A stretch of 14,689 nucleotides of DNA from an uncultured Desulfobacterales bacterium (GCA_945787595.1 CALZJV010000136.1:1-14689); one strand, 5' to 3'; positions 1 to 7,083 are shown, counted from the first letter of the stretch. The notes: generated by a model not told the origin, from the sequence alone. Made by a program: numbers and translations.

Positions 1-2413
1 ATCCTTCTCTGATTATACCATCGGTTACGGTGATATCCGGTGCTTTGAAGCCATCATCCCCTCCCGGCTTAAAACCGTCAAAAAGTGATTGGGCACAACT
101 GCGGGCACCAGTCTGGGCCGACTCTTCCCCAATCAAGGCCATCTGAAAGTTCTTTTGAGTCAACAGTGCGCTTCCAATGGCGGTCAAGTCACCGGACAGG
201 GCGATGAGATCCTGTTCGGTAATGTCATCCGCAAGCCGTTTGATGGTCTGCAGTTGATGAACGCCACCCCAGGTCTCATTTAACATCCGGGTGGATGATA
301 AATTTCTGGCAGCAAGAGAAATGGCAAGGCGGTGGCCGCTGTGGATCACCATTGATTCCAGGCCGGCCCGATACTCGAGCAGAATGCTTTTCAAGCGCGT
401 GAGATTGGAAAAATCCGAATGATGAAGCAGTTCCTGGATGATATCAAACATCGGCTCCTGATTTCTCAGAAGACATTTTCCATTAAATGAGATAAAGGGC
501 ACGCAATCCCCCGCGCCGTCAAATCGGGTGCGGGCGTGGGTTGAAAATCCAACACCTCCCGTATATGCATCGACGCGTTGTGCCATCTCGACATAATCCC
601 GTTTGGTGGTGCCCATGCGCGAAAGCGCGTAACAGAAAAACGGGGCCAATGGTATAAGCGCAGCGGGTAGTAAACCGGTTCCGGCCGCCGCTGCGAAATA
701 AACGATACCGGATGTTGTCGTCTTGTACAGGCTGGCTCGCACGGCATCATCGGATGCACTTTCCTTGATCATGGGAACAGACGGTGGAATGTCTTCGCGC
801 TGCAGGGTGGGCAGGCAGGTTACATCCTCTTCGGTTTCCTGAAGACGTTTCAGAGCTTCGGCATCTTGTTTAATCCGGTCAATGTCGGATCGGGACAATC
901 CTTTTTTGATGCGGTCCAACTCGGTACGTACACGTCGGGTTTCATTTTGTTCCATTTCCTTGTCAGGGACCAATGTCAACAATACCCGGTGGGGATTGTC
1001 CAGAAAATATTTTTGGATGCAATTTTCAAAAAAATCACCCTTCGCCATCTCGTTTTGCAGTTTGGCCAGATCAGCGTCAAAATTTAAAATCTTGACCGGA
1101 TCGCCACCATGGAACCAGCTGCCACTGAAAGTCAGCAGTAGTTTTATCCCATATGGATAGGGCGTATTGGTAATCTCCTTGCGATGAAACTCAATCTGAT
1201 GGATAGCAGAATCGATCAGATTTTTATCAATACCCTTTTCAACAAGATTACGTAACATGCTGACAATGATCCCCTCGATTTTATCAGCTACGGCCTGTTC
1301 AACGTCTTTTAATCCGGCGACAAACAGCGTGTCCCGATTATCGGCGTCAAAGCCGGTACCATCGCATAGTGCGCTTCCAAGGGCCGAATCGATCAAAGCT
1401 TTGCGCAGTGGGGAAGCGGAATTGCCAAGTAGGATCTGTTCTAGTAATGTCAGCGCCAGGATTTCAAACGTGTTCTGAATGTCCGCGGTCAGCCATGCCA
1501 GGCATACCTGGCATTTTTTAGTTGCATCTTCCTTTGGGTTGAAAGGGTACGGATAGGTTACCGATCTCGGCTGCTTCCAGCGGGACTGAGAGGATACAAC
1601 CGTTCCAGGGTCAATCCGTTTGAATTGGTTTAAGACCTGTTCCTCGATAAAAGCCAGGTGATCTTTCAATGGCAGGTTTCCGTAGGTATAGAAAAAGGCG
1701 TTGCTGGGATGATAGTGCCTGCGATGGAAATCTTTCAGCTGCTCATGAGATAGTGACGGAATTTCAGTCGGCTCCCCTCCGGAATTGTACTGATAGGTGG
1801 ACGACGGAAACAGGGCTTTCAGGATGCTTCGAACCATCACCTGATCCGGTGATGACATGGCGCCTTTCATTTCATTGTAAACCACACCTTTATAATGGAG
1901 CTGAGGATTAGCAGGATCAAGACTCGCCGGATTTTCTTCAATCTCCAGGCGGTGACCTTCCTGTTTAAAACTGAGTTCCTCCAAACGGGGAAAAAAAACT
2001 GCATCCAGATAAACGCCCATCAGATTGTAGAAATCTTTGCCGTTCTGGGTCGAAAACGGATACATGGTCCAATCCGAAGCCGTAAAAGCGTTCATAAATG
2101 TGCTTAAGCTTCTTTTGAGCATTGAAAAAAACGGATCCCGCACGGCATATTTTTTGGAACCGCACAAAACGGTATGCTCAAGTATGTGGGCGACACCGGT
2201 GGAGTCCCGGGGAACAGTCTTAAAGGCGACACTGAAGGTGTTTTCGGCATCGTCGTTGCTGATGTGCACATGCCTGGCGCCGGTAGAGAGATGCTCTAAC
2301 GCATAAAAAATCGAAGAGATCTCCTTTAGCAGTTCGATTCGCTCAATGCGGTAATCATCGATACGATCACCCACCTTTAATCCGGAATTGTTTGCATCCA
2401 CGATAGTGTTCAT
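1..2413 (-). CDS. M16C family zinc metallopeptidase (presequence protease/PreP-like), C-terminus cut by window edge
   Basis: An uninterrupted minus-strand frame runs from ATG at 2413 to the left edge, giving 804 residues with no stop. It carries the inverted zinc-binding motif HILEH (residues 76-80: two zinc His and the catalytic Glu), followed by a conserved TVLCGS segment, and the distal zinc ligand Glu181 in VVYNEMKG. This spacing and these motifs are typical of M16C peptidases (PreP, Cym1, falcilysin), about 1000 residues long, so roughly the last 150-200 residues are missing. The family folds as two halves forming a closed chamber and degrades peptides of tens of residues. The first part (about 1-260) holds the active site; the rest should be the inactive M16 repeat, linker and M16C-associated region. 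No signal peptide is seen, so the cytoplasm is likely. GGGGTGA lies just upstream of the start. The exact substrate is unknown. Confidence 0.9.
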   Translation of the reverse strand, partial: MNTIVDANNSGLKVGDRIDDYRIERIELLKEISSIFYALEHLSTGARHVHISNDDAENTFSVAFKTVPRDSTGVAHILEHTVLCGSKKYAVRDPFFSMLKRSLSTFMNAFTASDWTMYPFSTQNGKDFYNLMGVYLDAVFFPRLEELSFKQEGHRLEIEENPASLDPANPQLHYKGVVYNEMKGAMSSPDQVMVRSILKALFPSSTYQYNSGGEPTEIPSLSHEQLKDFHRRHYHPSNAFFYTYGNLPLKDHLAFIEEQVLNQFKRIDPGTVVSSQSRWKQPRSVTYPYPFNPKEDATKKCQVCLAWLTADIQNTFEILALTLLEQILLGNSASPLRKALIDSALGSALCDGTGFDADNRDTLFVAGLKDVEQAVADKIEGIIVSMLRNLVEKGIDKNLIDSAIHQIEFHRKEITNTPYPYGIKLLLTFSGSWFHGGDPVKILNFDADLAKLQNEMAKGDFFENCIQKYFLDNPHRVLLTLVPDKEMEQNETRRVRTELDRIKKGLSRSDIDRIKQDAEALKRLQETEEDVTCLPTLQREDIPPSVPMIKESASDDAVRASLYKTTTSGIVYFAAAAGTGLLPAALIPLAPFFCYALSRMGTTKRDYVEMAQRVDAYTGGVGFSTHARTRFDGAGDCVPFISFNGKCLLRNQEPMFDIIQELLHHSDFSNLTRLKSILLEYRAGLESMVIHSGHRLAISLAARNLSSTRMLNETWGGVHQLQTIKRLADDITEQDLIALSGDLTAIGSALLTQKNFQMALIGEESAQTGARSCAQSLFDGFKPGGDDGFKAPDITVTDGIIREG

Positions 2414-2489
2414 ATTCACCCCATATGTTTCTTGCTTAGGCCCTTATCGGGAATTTTCTGGTAACATGTTGTAAGGAACGTAAGGTTTC
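2414..2489. other. Upstream region of the M16C peptidase gene
   Basis: Short non-coding stretch between the peptidase start and the first heptad array. It holds the peptidase ribosome binding site (GGGGTGA, minus strand, next to the ATG) and a small perfect palindrome AACATGTT around 2463-2470. I see no convincing -35/-10 pair. Confidence 0.4.
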
Positions 2490-2531
2490 AGCAATTAAAA
2501 AATAACAAATAACAAATCACAAATATCAAAT
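2490..2531 (+). repeat. Degenerate heptad array (ACAAAT type), locus 1 left
   Basis: Six consecutive 7-base units in phase: AGCAATT, AAAAAAT, AACAAAT, AACAAAT, CACAAAT, ATCAAAT. The last bases (AAAT) are nearly constant while the first two or three vary. It is separated from a second array of the same type (2617-2651) by REP-like palindromes. Confidence 0.6.
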
Positions 2532-2533
2532 GG

Positions 2534-2616
2534 TTCGACAAGCCGTTCGACAGGCTCACGGTCCTGAGCAGAGTCGAAGGACTCACCACCTCACCACCCT
2601 GAGCCAAGTCGAAGGG
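2534..2616. repeat. REP-like palindromic cluster (TTCGAC...GTCGAA)
   Basis: The centre (2546-2578) is a hairpin: TTCGAC, AG, GCTCA, loop CGGTCC, TGAGC, AGA, GTCGAA. A half copy, TTCGACAAGCC, precedes it at 2534, and another half, CCCTGAGCCAAGTCGAAGGG, follows at 2597-2616. This sequence class is a common dispersed palindromic repeat in environmental bacterial genomes. It may act as a transcription barrier downstream of the small gene at 2771-3139, but there is no T tract. Confidence 0.65.
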
Positions 2617-2724
2617 CAAATCACAAAATTCAAAATCCCAAATCAGAGGTTTTTGCTGTTGTTTGAGATTTGGATATTGTATTTTGGAAATTATTTATAA
2701 TTTGATGCTTGCAATTTGTTATTT
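2617..2724. repeat. Heptad arrays in facing orientation (CAAATCN then ATTTGNN), locus 1 right
   Basis: At 2617-2644 four units in phase read CAAATCA, CAAAATT, CAAAATC, CCAAATC. From about 2664 to 2724 the complementary theme appears on the same strand (GAGATTT, GGATATT, GTATTTT, GGAAATT, and further ATTT-rich units with one or more phase slips). The two parts form an imperfect inverted repeat around 2652-2663. The right part abuts the hairpin element at 2725. The phase of the right part is less regular than that of the left. Confidence 0.5.
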
Positions 2725-2760
2725 CTCTCCGAGCCGTAGGCTTTACGAGCCGGAGGCCGG
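2725..2760 (+). repeat. 36-base hairpin element, copy A (left arm of pair 1)
   Basis: This element matches the one at 13887-13922 at 33 of 36 positions, and the reverse complement of 3181-3212 apart from one mismatch, a TT insertion and its last four bases. Each copy is itself an imperfect palindrome (CTCCG...CGTAG..CTACG...CGGAG), so it can form a hairpin. It lies 10 bases beyond the stop codon of the small minus-strand gene, where it could serve as a 3-prime end structure, although no U tract follows. Confidence 0.7.
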
Positions 2761-2770
2761 TTTATCCGGA

Positions 2771-3139
2771 TTAGGATGCAATATAAATTCCCCGGCTTTT
2801 ACGCTTTATCTTCCCGATTTTATTCAGACGAAAAATGATGTTGCGAATCTTCTTTTCATCAAAGCCGGTTTTAGCCTGGATTGCAGCAAAGCCTATCCCC
2901 TGTTTGGAGCGCTTGATAGCATCCAATACGATGTCAATAGCCGTCAGTGCTGTTTTACGGCGGCCAATTCGGTCGCCGGCATTGTCAGGACTCATTGCCG
3001 ATTGCTTTATCAGATTTTCCAGACGTTCCAGTTTAGCCATTAGCCTGTCTACATCTTTTTTAGTTGGAATACTATACTGCAGCATAAAAAATTTGACCAT
3101 GGCATCGAAACTTGGTGTTTTCCCTTTCCTTTTCGGCAT
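2771..3139 (-). CDS. Small unrecognised protein with predicted coiled coil and winged-helix-like C-terminus
   Basis: The gene encodes 122 residues from ATG at 3139. The start is set by a very strong ribosome binding site, AAGGAGG, five bases upstream of the ATG; the open frame continues further upstream but into the hairpin element. I do not recognise the family. The N-terminus is basic (MPKRKGK), then a hydrophobic stretch with an IPTKKDVDRL helix start and a heptad-like LMAKLERLENLI (about residues 28-45) suggest a short coiled coil, reminiscent of phasin-like proteins. The last 50 residues (about 73-122) resemble a winged helix: two helices, a likely recognition helix (FDEKKIRNIIFRL) and a basic wing ending GIYIAS. 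A DNA-binding or nucleoid-associated role is inferred. The gene is monocistronic and is bracketed at both ends by inverted copies of the 36-base hairpin element. Confidence 0.7.
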   Translation of the reverse strand: MPKRKGKTPSFDAMVKFFMLQYSIPTKKDVDRLMAKLERLENLIKQSAMSPDNAGDRIGRRKTALTAIDIVLDAIKRSKQGIGFAAIQAKTGFDEKKIRNIIFRLNKIGKIKRKSRGIYIAS

Positions 3140-3575
3140 GGGATCCTCCTTGGTCATAATTTGGGATTTTAGCCCGCCCTGGCCTCCGGCTCGTAGCCTA
3201 CGCCTCGGAGAGCGCGACGGCTTCAATAGCATATTACCAAAACCGATGCGTTTTGTAAGTAGGAGTTCATAAACATGCTAAGTTAAATCAGGTCTGGGCC
3301 AGGGATTGCGGCTAATTTGTAGCAGAACGAAAATGGGCTTAAATAAATTTAATGAAAATCATCAATTTTCAGCACCCTAAGCTAACCCCAAGAAATTATG
3401 ATAAAACTAACTGATAATTGTAGAAAAGTCAAGATTTCGGATTGAAAAGATGGTGATTTTCTGATATTTGAGACTAAAAAAAATATCGCTATTCAGGGGA
3501 CTTAGATCTCTTTGGGCAATGTCGGAATTTTTATGTTTCGTCTAATTCTAGCAATTCCGATGTGCACACATTTTG
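3140..3575. other. Divergent intergenic region between the small minus-strand gene and the DUF2062 gene
   Basis: About 430 bases without a credible gene. Near 3142-3160 lies the leader of the small gene, including its AAGGAGG site and two units resembling the heptad theme (AATTTGG, GATTTTA on the plus strand). The hairpin copy B is at 3181-3212. The AT-rich remainder (3213-3575) must hold the promoters of both divergent genes, but I cannot single out a convincing -35/-10 pair. Confidence 0.4.
3181..3212 (-). repeat. 32-base hairpin element, copy B (right arm of pair 1)
   Basis: The reverse complement reads CTCTCCGAGGCGTAGGCTAC followed by GAGCCGGAGGCC, matching copy A (2725-2760) and the copies at 13887 and 14053. 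With copy A it forms an inverted pair enclosing the small wHTH-like gene, a unit of 488 bases. On the minus strand it lies within the probable leader of that gene, about 40 bases upstream of the start codon. Confidence 0.7.
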
Positions 3576-4136
3576 ATGAAAATGAAAGAAGAAACGGATA
3601 ACACAAAAAACTCGATTCCTCGCCAATTTCGGATAAGGATTCGGCAAGGGATAAACCGTGTAAAAAATTTTCACGGTGACCCTCATTTTGTGGCGATGGG
3701 CATGGCTATCGGTGTTTTTGCGGCTGCCACGCCAACCATGCCTTTTCAGACAGCCATTGCCGTAGCCCTGGCGTTTATCCTGCGATCCAGTAAAGCTGCC
3801 GCCGCCATCGGTGTTTGGATCAGTAATCCGATTACTTTCCCTTTTTTCTACCTGGCGAGTTACAAAGTGGGTACCCTTCTCTTCGGAGTCTCTGCTGCCT
3901 ACGATTCCGGCGGCGATCCGGTCGATATTTTGAAGCTGGGCACCGAAGTAACCATTGCTGCTGTCACCGGAGGTACCATTATCGGCCTTTGTCTGGCCAT
4001 CACGACTTATTTTATCACCCATAAATTATATGCCAAGATTCGCTCCAGCGAAAAATCAATTCATAGCAGCACTGTGAAAGCCGGCTGTAATTCCGATATT
4101 AAACTATCACTTCCAGTGAATCATGACAACCCCTAG
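3576..4136 (+). CDS. DUF2062 domain-containing small membrane protein
   Basis: Encodes about 186 residues. The DUF2062 signature is visible: GDPHFVAMGMAIGVFAAATPTMPFQ at the start of the domain (given in two parts: GDPHFVAMGMAIG and VFAAATPTMPFQ), then a hydrophobic helix, then GVWISNPITFPFFYLASYK, the family's SNP motif. Three or four hydrophobic segments (roughly residues 38-60, 65-85, 87-105 and 130-155) indicate an inner-membrane protein with a basic cytoplasmic N-terminus. The biochemical role of DUF2062 is unknown. The start is uncertain: TTG 3573, ATG 3576 and ATG 3582 are all possible and none has a clear Shine-Dalgarno sequence. The end overlaps rsmA by 14 bases, so the two are probably translationally coupled in one operon. 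Confidence 0.85.
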   Translation: MKMKEETDNTKNSIPRQFRIRIRQGINRVKNFHGDPHFVAMGMAIGVFAAATPTMPFQTAIAVALAFILRSSKAAAAIGVWISNPITFPFFYLASYKVGTLLFGVSAAYDSGGDPVDILKLGTEVTIAAVTGGTIIGLCLAITTYFITHKLYAKIRSSEKSIHSSTVKAGCNSDIKLSLPVNHDNP

Positions 4137-4983
4137 AACACTCCTTGCAGCATGGAATTTAAGGCCAAAGAAAAACATGGGTCAGAATTTTCTCTCCGAT
4201 GCCTCAACGGCCGAAACCATTATTTCCCGGGCACATCTGTCATCAGAGGATGTGGTTCTGGAAATCGGTGCCGGCCTGGGCGCTTTAACCATTTTTCTGG
4301 CACGGGTAGTTAAGAAAGTATATGCCGTGGAAAAAGATCGAGAGCTGATTGAACTGCTTAAAACAGAATTGCTTGCAAATCGGATTTCTAACTGTGAAAT
4401 TATTGCAAAAAACATCCTACAGATGGATTTGCATGCCATCGCCGATACGACCGGAAGTAAAATCACGGTCATCGGAAATCTGCCTTACGGTATCTCATCA
4501 CAAATTCTCATTAAACTCATTCAATCAAGAAGCGCCATTGAACGCACGGTTCTCATGTTCCAGAAAGAACTGGCCCAACGCATCACCGCGCTGCCCGGCG
4601 GCAGGGACTACGGTAGAATAACCGCCATGCTCAGATACTGCGCCGACATTCGAATACTTGCGAACATCAAGGCTTCGGTTTTTTATCCGCCACCCAAGGT
4701 GGATTCCACAGTTATCGAGGCGCGGTTTAAACCCACAGCGATATATGGAGCCCACGATGAAGCCGGGTTGTTTGCTGTGATCAAAGCAGCCTTTGGCAAC
4801 AGACGGAAAACGTTGAAAAATGCCCTGGCCGCAAGCGAACTTGGCATTGATTCTGAAACCGCCCTGAAAGCATTGAACTCAGCAGGGATTGATCCCTCCC
4901 GCCGGGCGGAAACACTTAAGCCTGCCGAATTTGTGTCTCTTGAAATTTGCTTGAGAGAAGTTATGGCGAAAAGTGAAGGTTGA
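4123..4983 (+). CDS. rsmA: 16S rRNA (adenine(1518)-N6/adenine(1519)-N6)-dimethyltransferase RsmA (KsgA)
   Basis: The 286-residue product has the usual family length. It uses S-adenosylmethionine to dimethylate two adjacent adenines in the 3-prime-terminal hairpin of 16S rRNA late in 30S subunit assembly. Visible motifs: MGQNFL (19-24) near the N-terminus; the SAM-binding motif I VLEIGAGLGALT (about 45-56); AVEKD, with the acidic residue that contacts the SAM ribose; and the catalytic NLPYG motif (119-123), where the family normally has NLPY followed by N or G. FYPPPKVDS and the AAFGNRRKTLKNAL segment match the C-terminal RNA-binding region. It starts inside the end of the DUF2062 gene with only a weak ribosome binding site, consistent with coupling. 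Loss of this enzyme classically confers kasugamycin resistance. Confidence 0.97.
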   Translation: MTTPRTLLAAWNLRPKKNMGQNFLSDASTAETIISRAHLSSEDVVLEIGAGLGALTIFLARVVKKVYAVEKDRELIELLKTELLANRISNCEIIAKNILQMDLHAIADTTGSKITVIGNLPYGISSQILIKLIQSRSAIERTVLMFQKELAQRITALPGGRDYGRITAMLRYCADIRILANIKASVFYPPPKVDSTVIEARFKPTAIYGAHDEAGLFAVIKAAFGNRRKTLKNALAASELGIDSETALKALNSAGIDPSRRAETLKPAEFVSLEICLREVMAKSEG

Positions 4984-4984
4984 G

Positions 4985-5002
4985 AGGTTCAGGGTTCAGC
5001 TC
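4985..5002 (+). repeat. Short heptad array (GGTTCAG type), locus 2 left
   Basis: AGGTTCA and GGGTTCA followed by a decayed unit, starting directly after the rsmA stop. It faces the complementary ACC-rich array at 5317-5354. The same unit sequence recurs at 11514-11541 with its complement at 11665-11700. Confidence 0.5.
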
Positions 5003-5073
5003 AGCCGCTGGCCTGAAGAGCGGCCAGTCTGATCGAAAAAGAAACTTTGCAGTTTTGAATCTGTTGTTTTTAA

Positions 5074-5137
5074 TTGTGGGAGCGGTTTTTAACCGCGATT
5101 GCCCGGGCAAATCGCGGCTGAAAGCCGCTCCCACCAA
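5074..5137. repeat. REP-like palindrome (TGGGAGCGG...CCGCTCCCA)
   Basis: Two arms of about 27 bases, TTGTGGGAGCGGTTTTTAAC... and its near-complement ending GCCGCTCCCACCAA, meet around GCCCGGGC at about 5101-5108. This palindrome type is a widespread intergenic repeat in many Gram-negative genomes. Placed after rsmA, it could act as a factor-independent end or mRNA-stabilising structure, but no U tract follows. Confidence 0.75.
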
Positions 5138-5316
5138 CCATTAATCACAGCTTAAAGGGTATTGAATTAAATGTAGTTTCATATAAGAGGATCAGGATTT
5201 CGGTGCTCGTCAAGTCTGAACGATAGAACGCTCACCGATATCTAATGCCGGTAGGCAATGCCTCAATCTGCGGAGCATTCATAAGGGCGGCGGCTTTGTA
5301 CTCTGGACGGCGAATT

Positions 5317-5354
5317 CAGAACCCTAAACCTTGTAAACCCAGAACCTTTGAACC
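5317..5354 (-). repeat. Degenerate heptad array (GAACC type), locus 2 right
   Basis: Units read CAGAACC, CTAAACC, TTGTAAACC, CAGAACC, TTTGAACC: 7-base repeats with two units stretched to 8 or 9 bases. The sequence is complementary in theme to the GGTTCA units at 4985-5002, so locus 2 also has inverted flanks. Confidence 0.5.
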
Positions 5355-5367
5355 TCTATTTTAAATC

Positions 5368-5396
5368 TTGACCCTGAAACGTGGTCGTATTAATAT
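5368..5396 (+). promoter_or_regulatory. Sigma-70-type promoter for the ABM gene
   Basis: TTGACC (5368-5373), a 17-base spacer, and TAATAT (5391-5396) fit a housekeeping promoter about 50 bases upstream of the ABM start codon. The -35 box lies just beyond the edge of the heptad array. Confidence 0.6.
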
Positions 5397-5444
5397 ACAG
5401 CCATCTTAAACAAACTTTGAATTTATCATTAAAAGGAGGCTAAA

Positions 5445-5741
5445 ATGGCCGTAAAGATTTTTATTAAGCGGTTGGTCCCGCAAGATAAAGCAAGAGAGAT
5501 GATTCCGCTTTTCAGGCAAATGAGAGCATCTGCTGCGACACAGTCCGGATATATTACCGGCGAAACATTGAGGAGTCTGGATAAACCGGATGAATTTATG
5601 GTCATCAGCACTTGGCAGTCATCCGAAGACTGGAAGCAATGGCTGCAAAGTAAAGAAAGAAATGAGGTCCAAAGCAAAATTGATGACTTGCTGGGCGGTG
5701 AAACCGAATATGACATTTATCATTACGGGTTTTCGGAGTAG
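5445..5741 (+). CDS. Antibiotic biosynthesis monooxygenase (ABM) fold protein
   Basis: A 98-residue protein with an excellent ribosome binding site, AAAAGGAGG, six bases before the ATG. The sequence fits the ABM/dimeric alpha-beta barrel family: an N-terminal strand (VKIFIKRLVP), a helix (KAREMIPLFRQMRASAATQSG), a YITGETLRSLD strand pair, FMVISTWQSSEDWKQWLQS, and a C-terminal helix and strand. The TWQSSEDWKQWL segment is the most typical: a W after the strand, then a helix with a second W. Members are small dimers, some oxidising quinol-like compounds without cofactor, others degrading haem or having no known activity; the substrate here cannot be deduced. It is a single-gene unit with its own promoter and converges with the GAPDH gene across a palindromic spacer. 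Confidence 0.8.
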   Translation: MAVKIFIKRLVPQDKAREMIPLFRQMRASAATQSGYITGETLRSLDKPDEFMVISTWQSSEDWKQWLQSKERNEVQSKIDDLLGGETEYDIYHYGFSE

Positions 5742-5763
5742 AACCGGTTCGTCGATCCTTAAT

Positions 5764-5836
5764 AATTCACCGACGCGAAGGACGCTGAGGGTAAATGCAT
5801 TTTCCCTTTGCGTTCTCTGCGTCTCTGCGGTGAGTT
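5764..5836. repeat. Palindromic heptad element between convergent genes (TCTCTGCG type), locus 6
   Basis: The left arm (5764-5795, starting AATTCACCGACGCGAAGGAC) and the right arm (5801-5836, CTTTGCGTTCTCTGCGTCTC then TGCGGTGAGTT) are near-complementary around ATGCAT. The right arm reads as 7-base units, CTCTGCG, TCTCTGC, GGTGAGT. It fills the spacer between the ABM stop and the GAPDH stop, two bases short of the latter, and probably acts as a bidirectional transcription end. This repeat class is common in environmental genomes. Confidence 0.65.
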
Positions 5837-5838
5837 TT

Positions 5839-7083
5839 CTACATAAGCTCGGCGATAGATACCGTTCGATCCCCCAGCATGTTGACGTAACTTCCCATTT
5901 CGTTGTCGTACCAGCCGTATATGACCGCCTGGGTTACCGGTATCCTGATGACTGAATCTCCTGGGTTTGATAATAAATCGATGTTCAGCCCCGGTATGTT
6001 GGCAAGATCAATGGCCGCTTCCGCCGTTCGGGTGTGGGTTTCGTGGCCTTCAATGGTGGCGGCCACTTTGGGCAATCCTATAATATCTCCGGATACATTC
6101 TGCTTATCCGTGTAATACAGGTAACCCTGGGTGTTGTCGGCTGCAGCCTGCCGGTAAATATCGTTTGTCATTTCTCTGCTGACATACGGCCCGGCCGGTT
6201 CTTCTTGGAGATTAATCACAAGTATGATTAATGACCCGCTGCTGGTGGGAATCCTGACCGACTCGGCAATAAATGCGATTTCCTCCATTTCAGGTATGAC
6301 CAACCTGAGCGCCTTGGCAGCACCGGTAGTGGTCAGGATGATATTGTTCATAATGCTTCTGTTTTTTCGCAAATCGGCCTTGCCGGCCTTGGGCAGACGA
6401 TCCAGAACTTCCTGGGACCCTGTGGCGGCATGAACCGTCGCCATCGAGGCGGACATGATTTTTTTGGAACCGAAAGCATTAATCAGCGGTTTCACCATAT
6501 GGGCCAGACAGGTGGTGGTGCAGGATGCATTGGAGATGATCTTATGACGTCGGGGATCATAATCGTTGTCATTAATCCCCATTACCGTGGTTACGGTATC
6601 ATCCGGCACGGGAGTACTTTCACCCTTGATTTTAAAGGGTGCGGAAAGGATCACTTTATCCGCTCCGGATGCCAGATGGCCCCTTGCGGTTCCCTGGGGA
6701 TGATTCAATCCTGAAATGGGATCAAGAAATTGACCGGTGGTATCGACCACCAGCCTGACATCATGTTCTCCCCAGCCAATTTCAGCCGGATCCCTGTGGC
6801 TCCTTAGAAATTTGACTTTAACGCCGTCAATCACCATGGAGCCGCTGTCCTCATCCAAATCGCCAACAACCGGCTGGCCTTTTTGGCCGTAAAGATACCC
6901 GTGGAGCCAACCGTAAGTCGAATCCCTTTCAACATAGTGGGCAATATCCGCAAGAGATGTCCCGGATTGTCTACCGATGTTGACCACGATTTCATCGAAG
7001 TATTTGCGCGCCACATGGTGCCAGACAGTCAATTTTCCGATTCGGCCGAATCCGTTTACACCCAGTATTTCGTTGCTTGCCAT
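5839..7083 (-). CDS. gap: Atypical long glyceraldehyde-3-phosphate dehydrogenase
   Basis: The 414-residue product is about 75 residues longer than classical GAPDH. It has the Rossmann motif VNGFGRIG (9-16), the catalytic SNASCTTTC with Cys188, and His218 in ATVHAATGSQ as the general base. TGAAKAL, RIPTSSGS and the C-terminal WYDNEMGSY (classical WYDNEWGYS) confirm the family. Insertions include about 25 residues before the WYDNE motif. The aspartate that normally closes the second beta strand and selects NAD is Gly37, followed by Arg38, which suggests NADP use or relaxed cofactor choice (inference). It interconverts glyceraldehyde-3-phosphate and 1,3-bisphosphoglycerate in glycolysis or gluconeogenesis in the cytoplasm. 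A GAAAGGG ribosome binding site lies upstream, and an inverted repeat (7148-7190) occupies the promoter region. A noncanonical role is possible, given the divergence. Confidence 0.9.
   Translation of the reverse strand: MASNEILGVNGFGRIGKLTVWHHVARKYFDEIVVNIGRQSGTSLADIAHYVERDSTYGWLHGYLYGQKGQPVVGDLDEDSGSMVIDGVKVKFLRSHRDPAEIGWGEHDVRLVVDTTGQFLDPISGLNHPQGTARGHLASGADKVILSAPFKIKGESTPVPDDTVTTVMGINDNDYDPRRHKIISNASCTTTCLAHMVKPLINAFGSKKIMSASMATVHAATGSQEVLDRLPKAGKADLRKNRSIMNNIILTTTGAAKALRLVIPEMEEIAFIAESVRIPTSSGSLIILVINLQEEPAGPYVSREMTNDIYRQAAADNTQGYLYYTDKQNVSGDIIGLPKVAATIEGHETHTRTAEAAIDLANIPGLNIDLLSNPGDSVIRIPVTQAVIYGWYDNEMGSYVNMLGDRTVSIAELM

Larger units (their letters stand above)
5003..5444. other. Long rsmA to ABM-gene spacer
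   Basis: No credible gene. From left to right: a small hairpin CTGGCC/GGCCAG at about 5010-5030; a large REP-like palindrome (5074-5137); a stretch with a weak nested inverted repeat AATGC...AGGCAATGCCT...GCATT (5244-5279); the right-hand heptad array (5317-5354); the promoter of the next gene (5368-5396); and its AAAAGGAGG ribosome binding site. Confidence 0.5.

Noticed and set aside
3531..4022. 163-residue minus-strand frame opposite the DUF2062 gene
   Set aside because: It is the antisense shadow of a gene with clear DUF2062 motifs; the product is low-complexity and lacks a recognisable domain or ribosome binding site.
5244..5279. Possible structured RNA or riboswitch with nested stems
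   Set aside because: Only 5-base stems; no known riboswitch core recognised, and the downstream gene already has a standard promoter beyond it.
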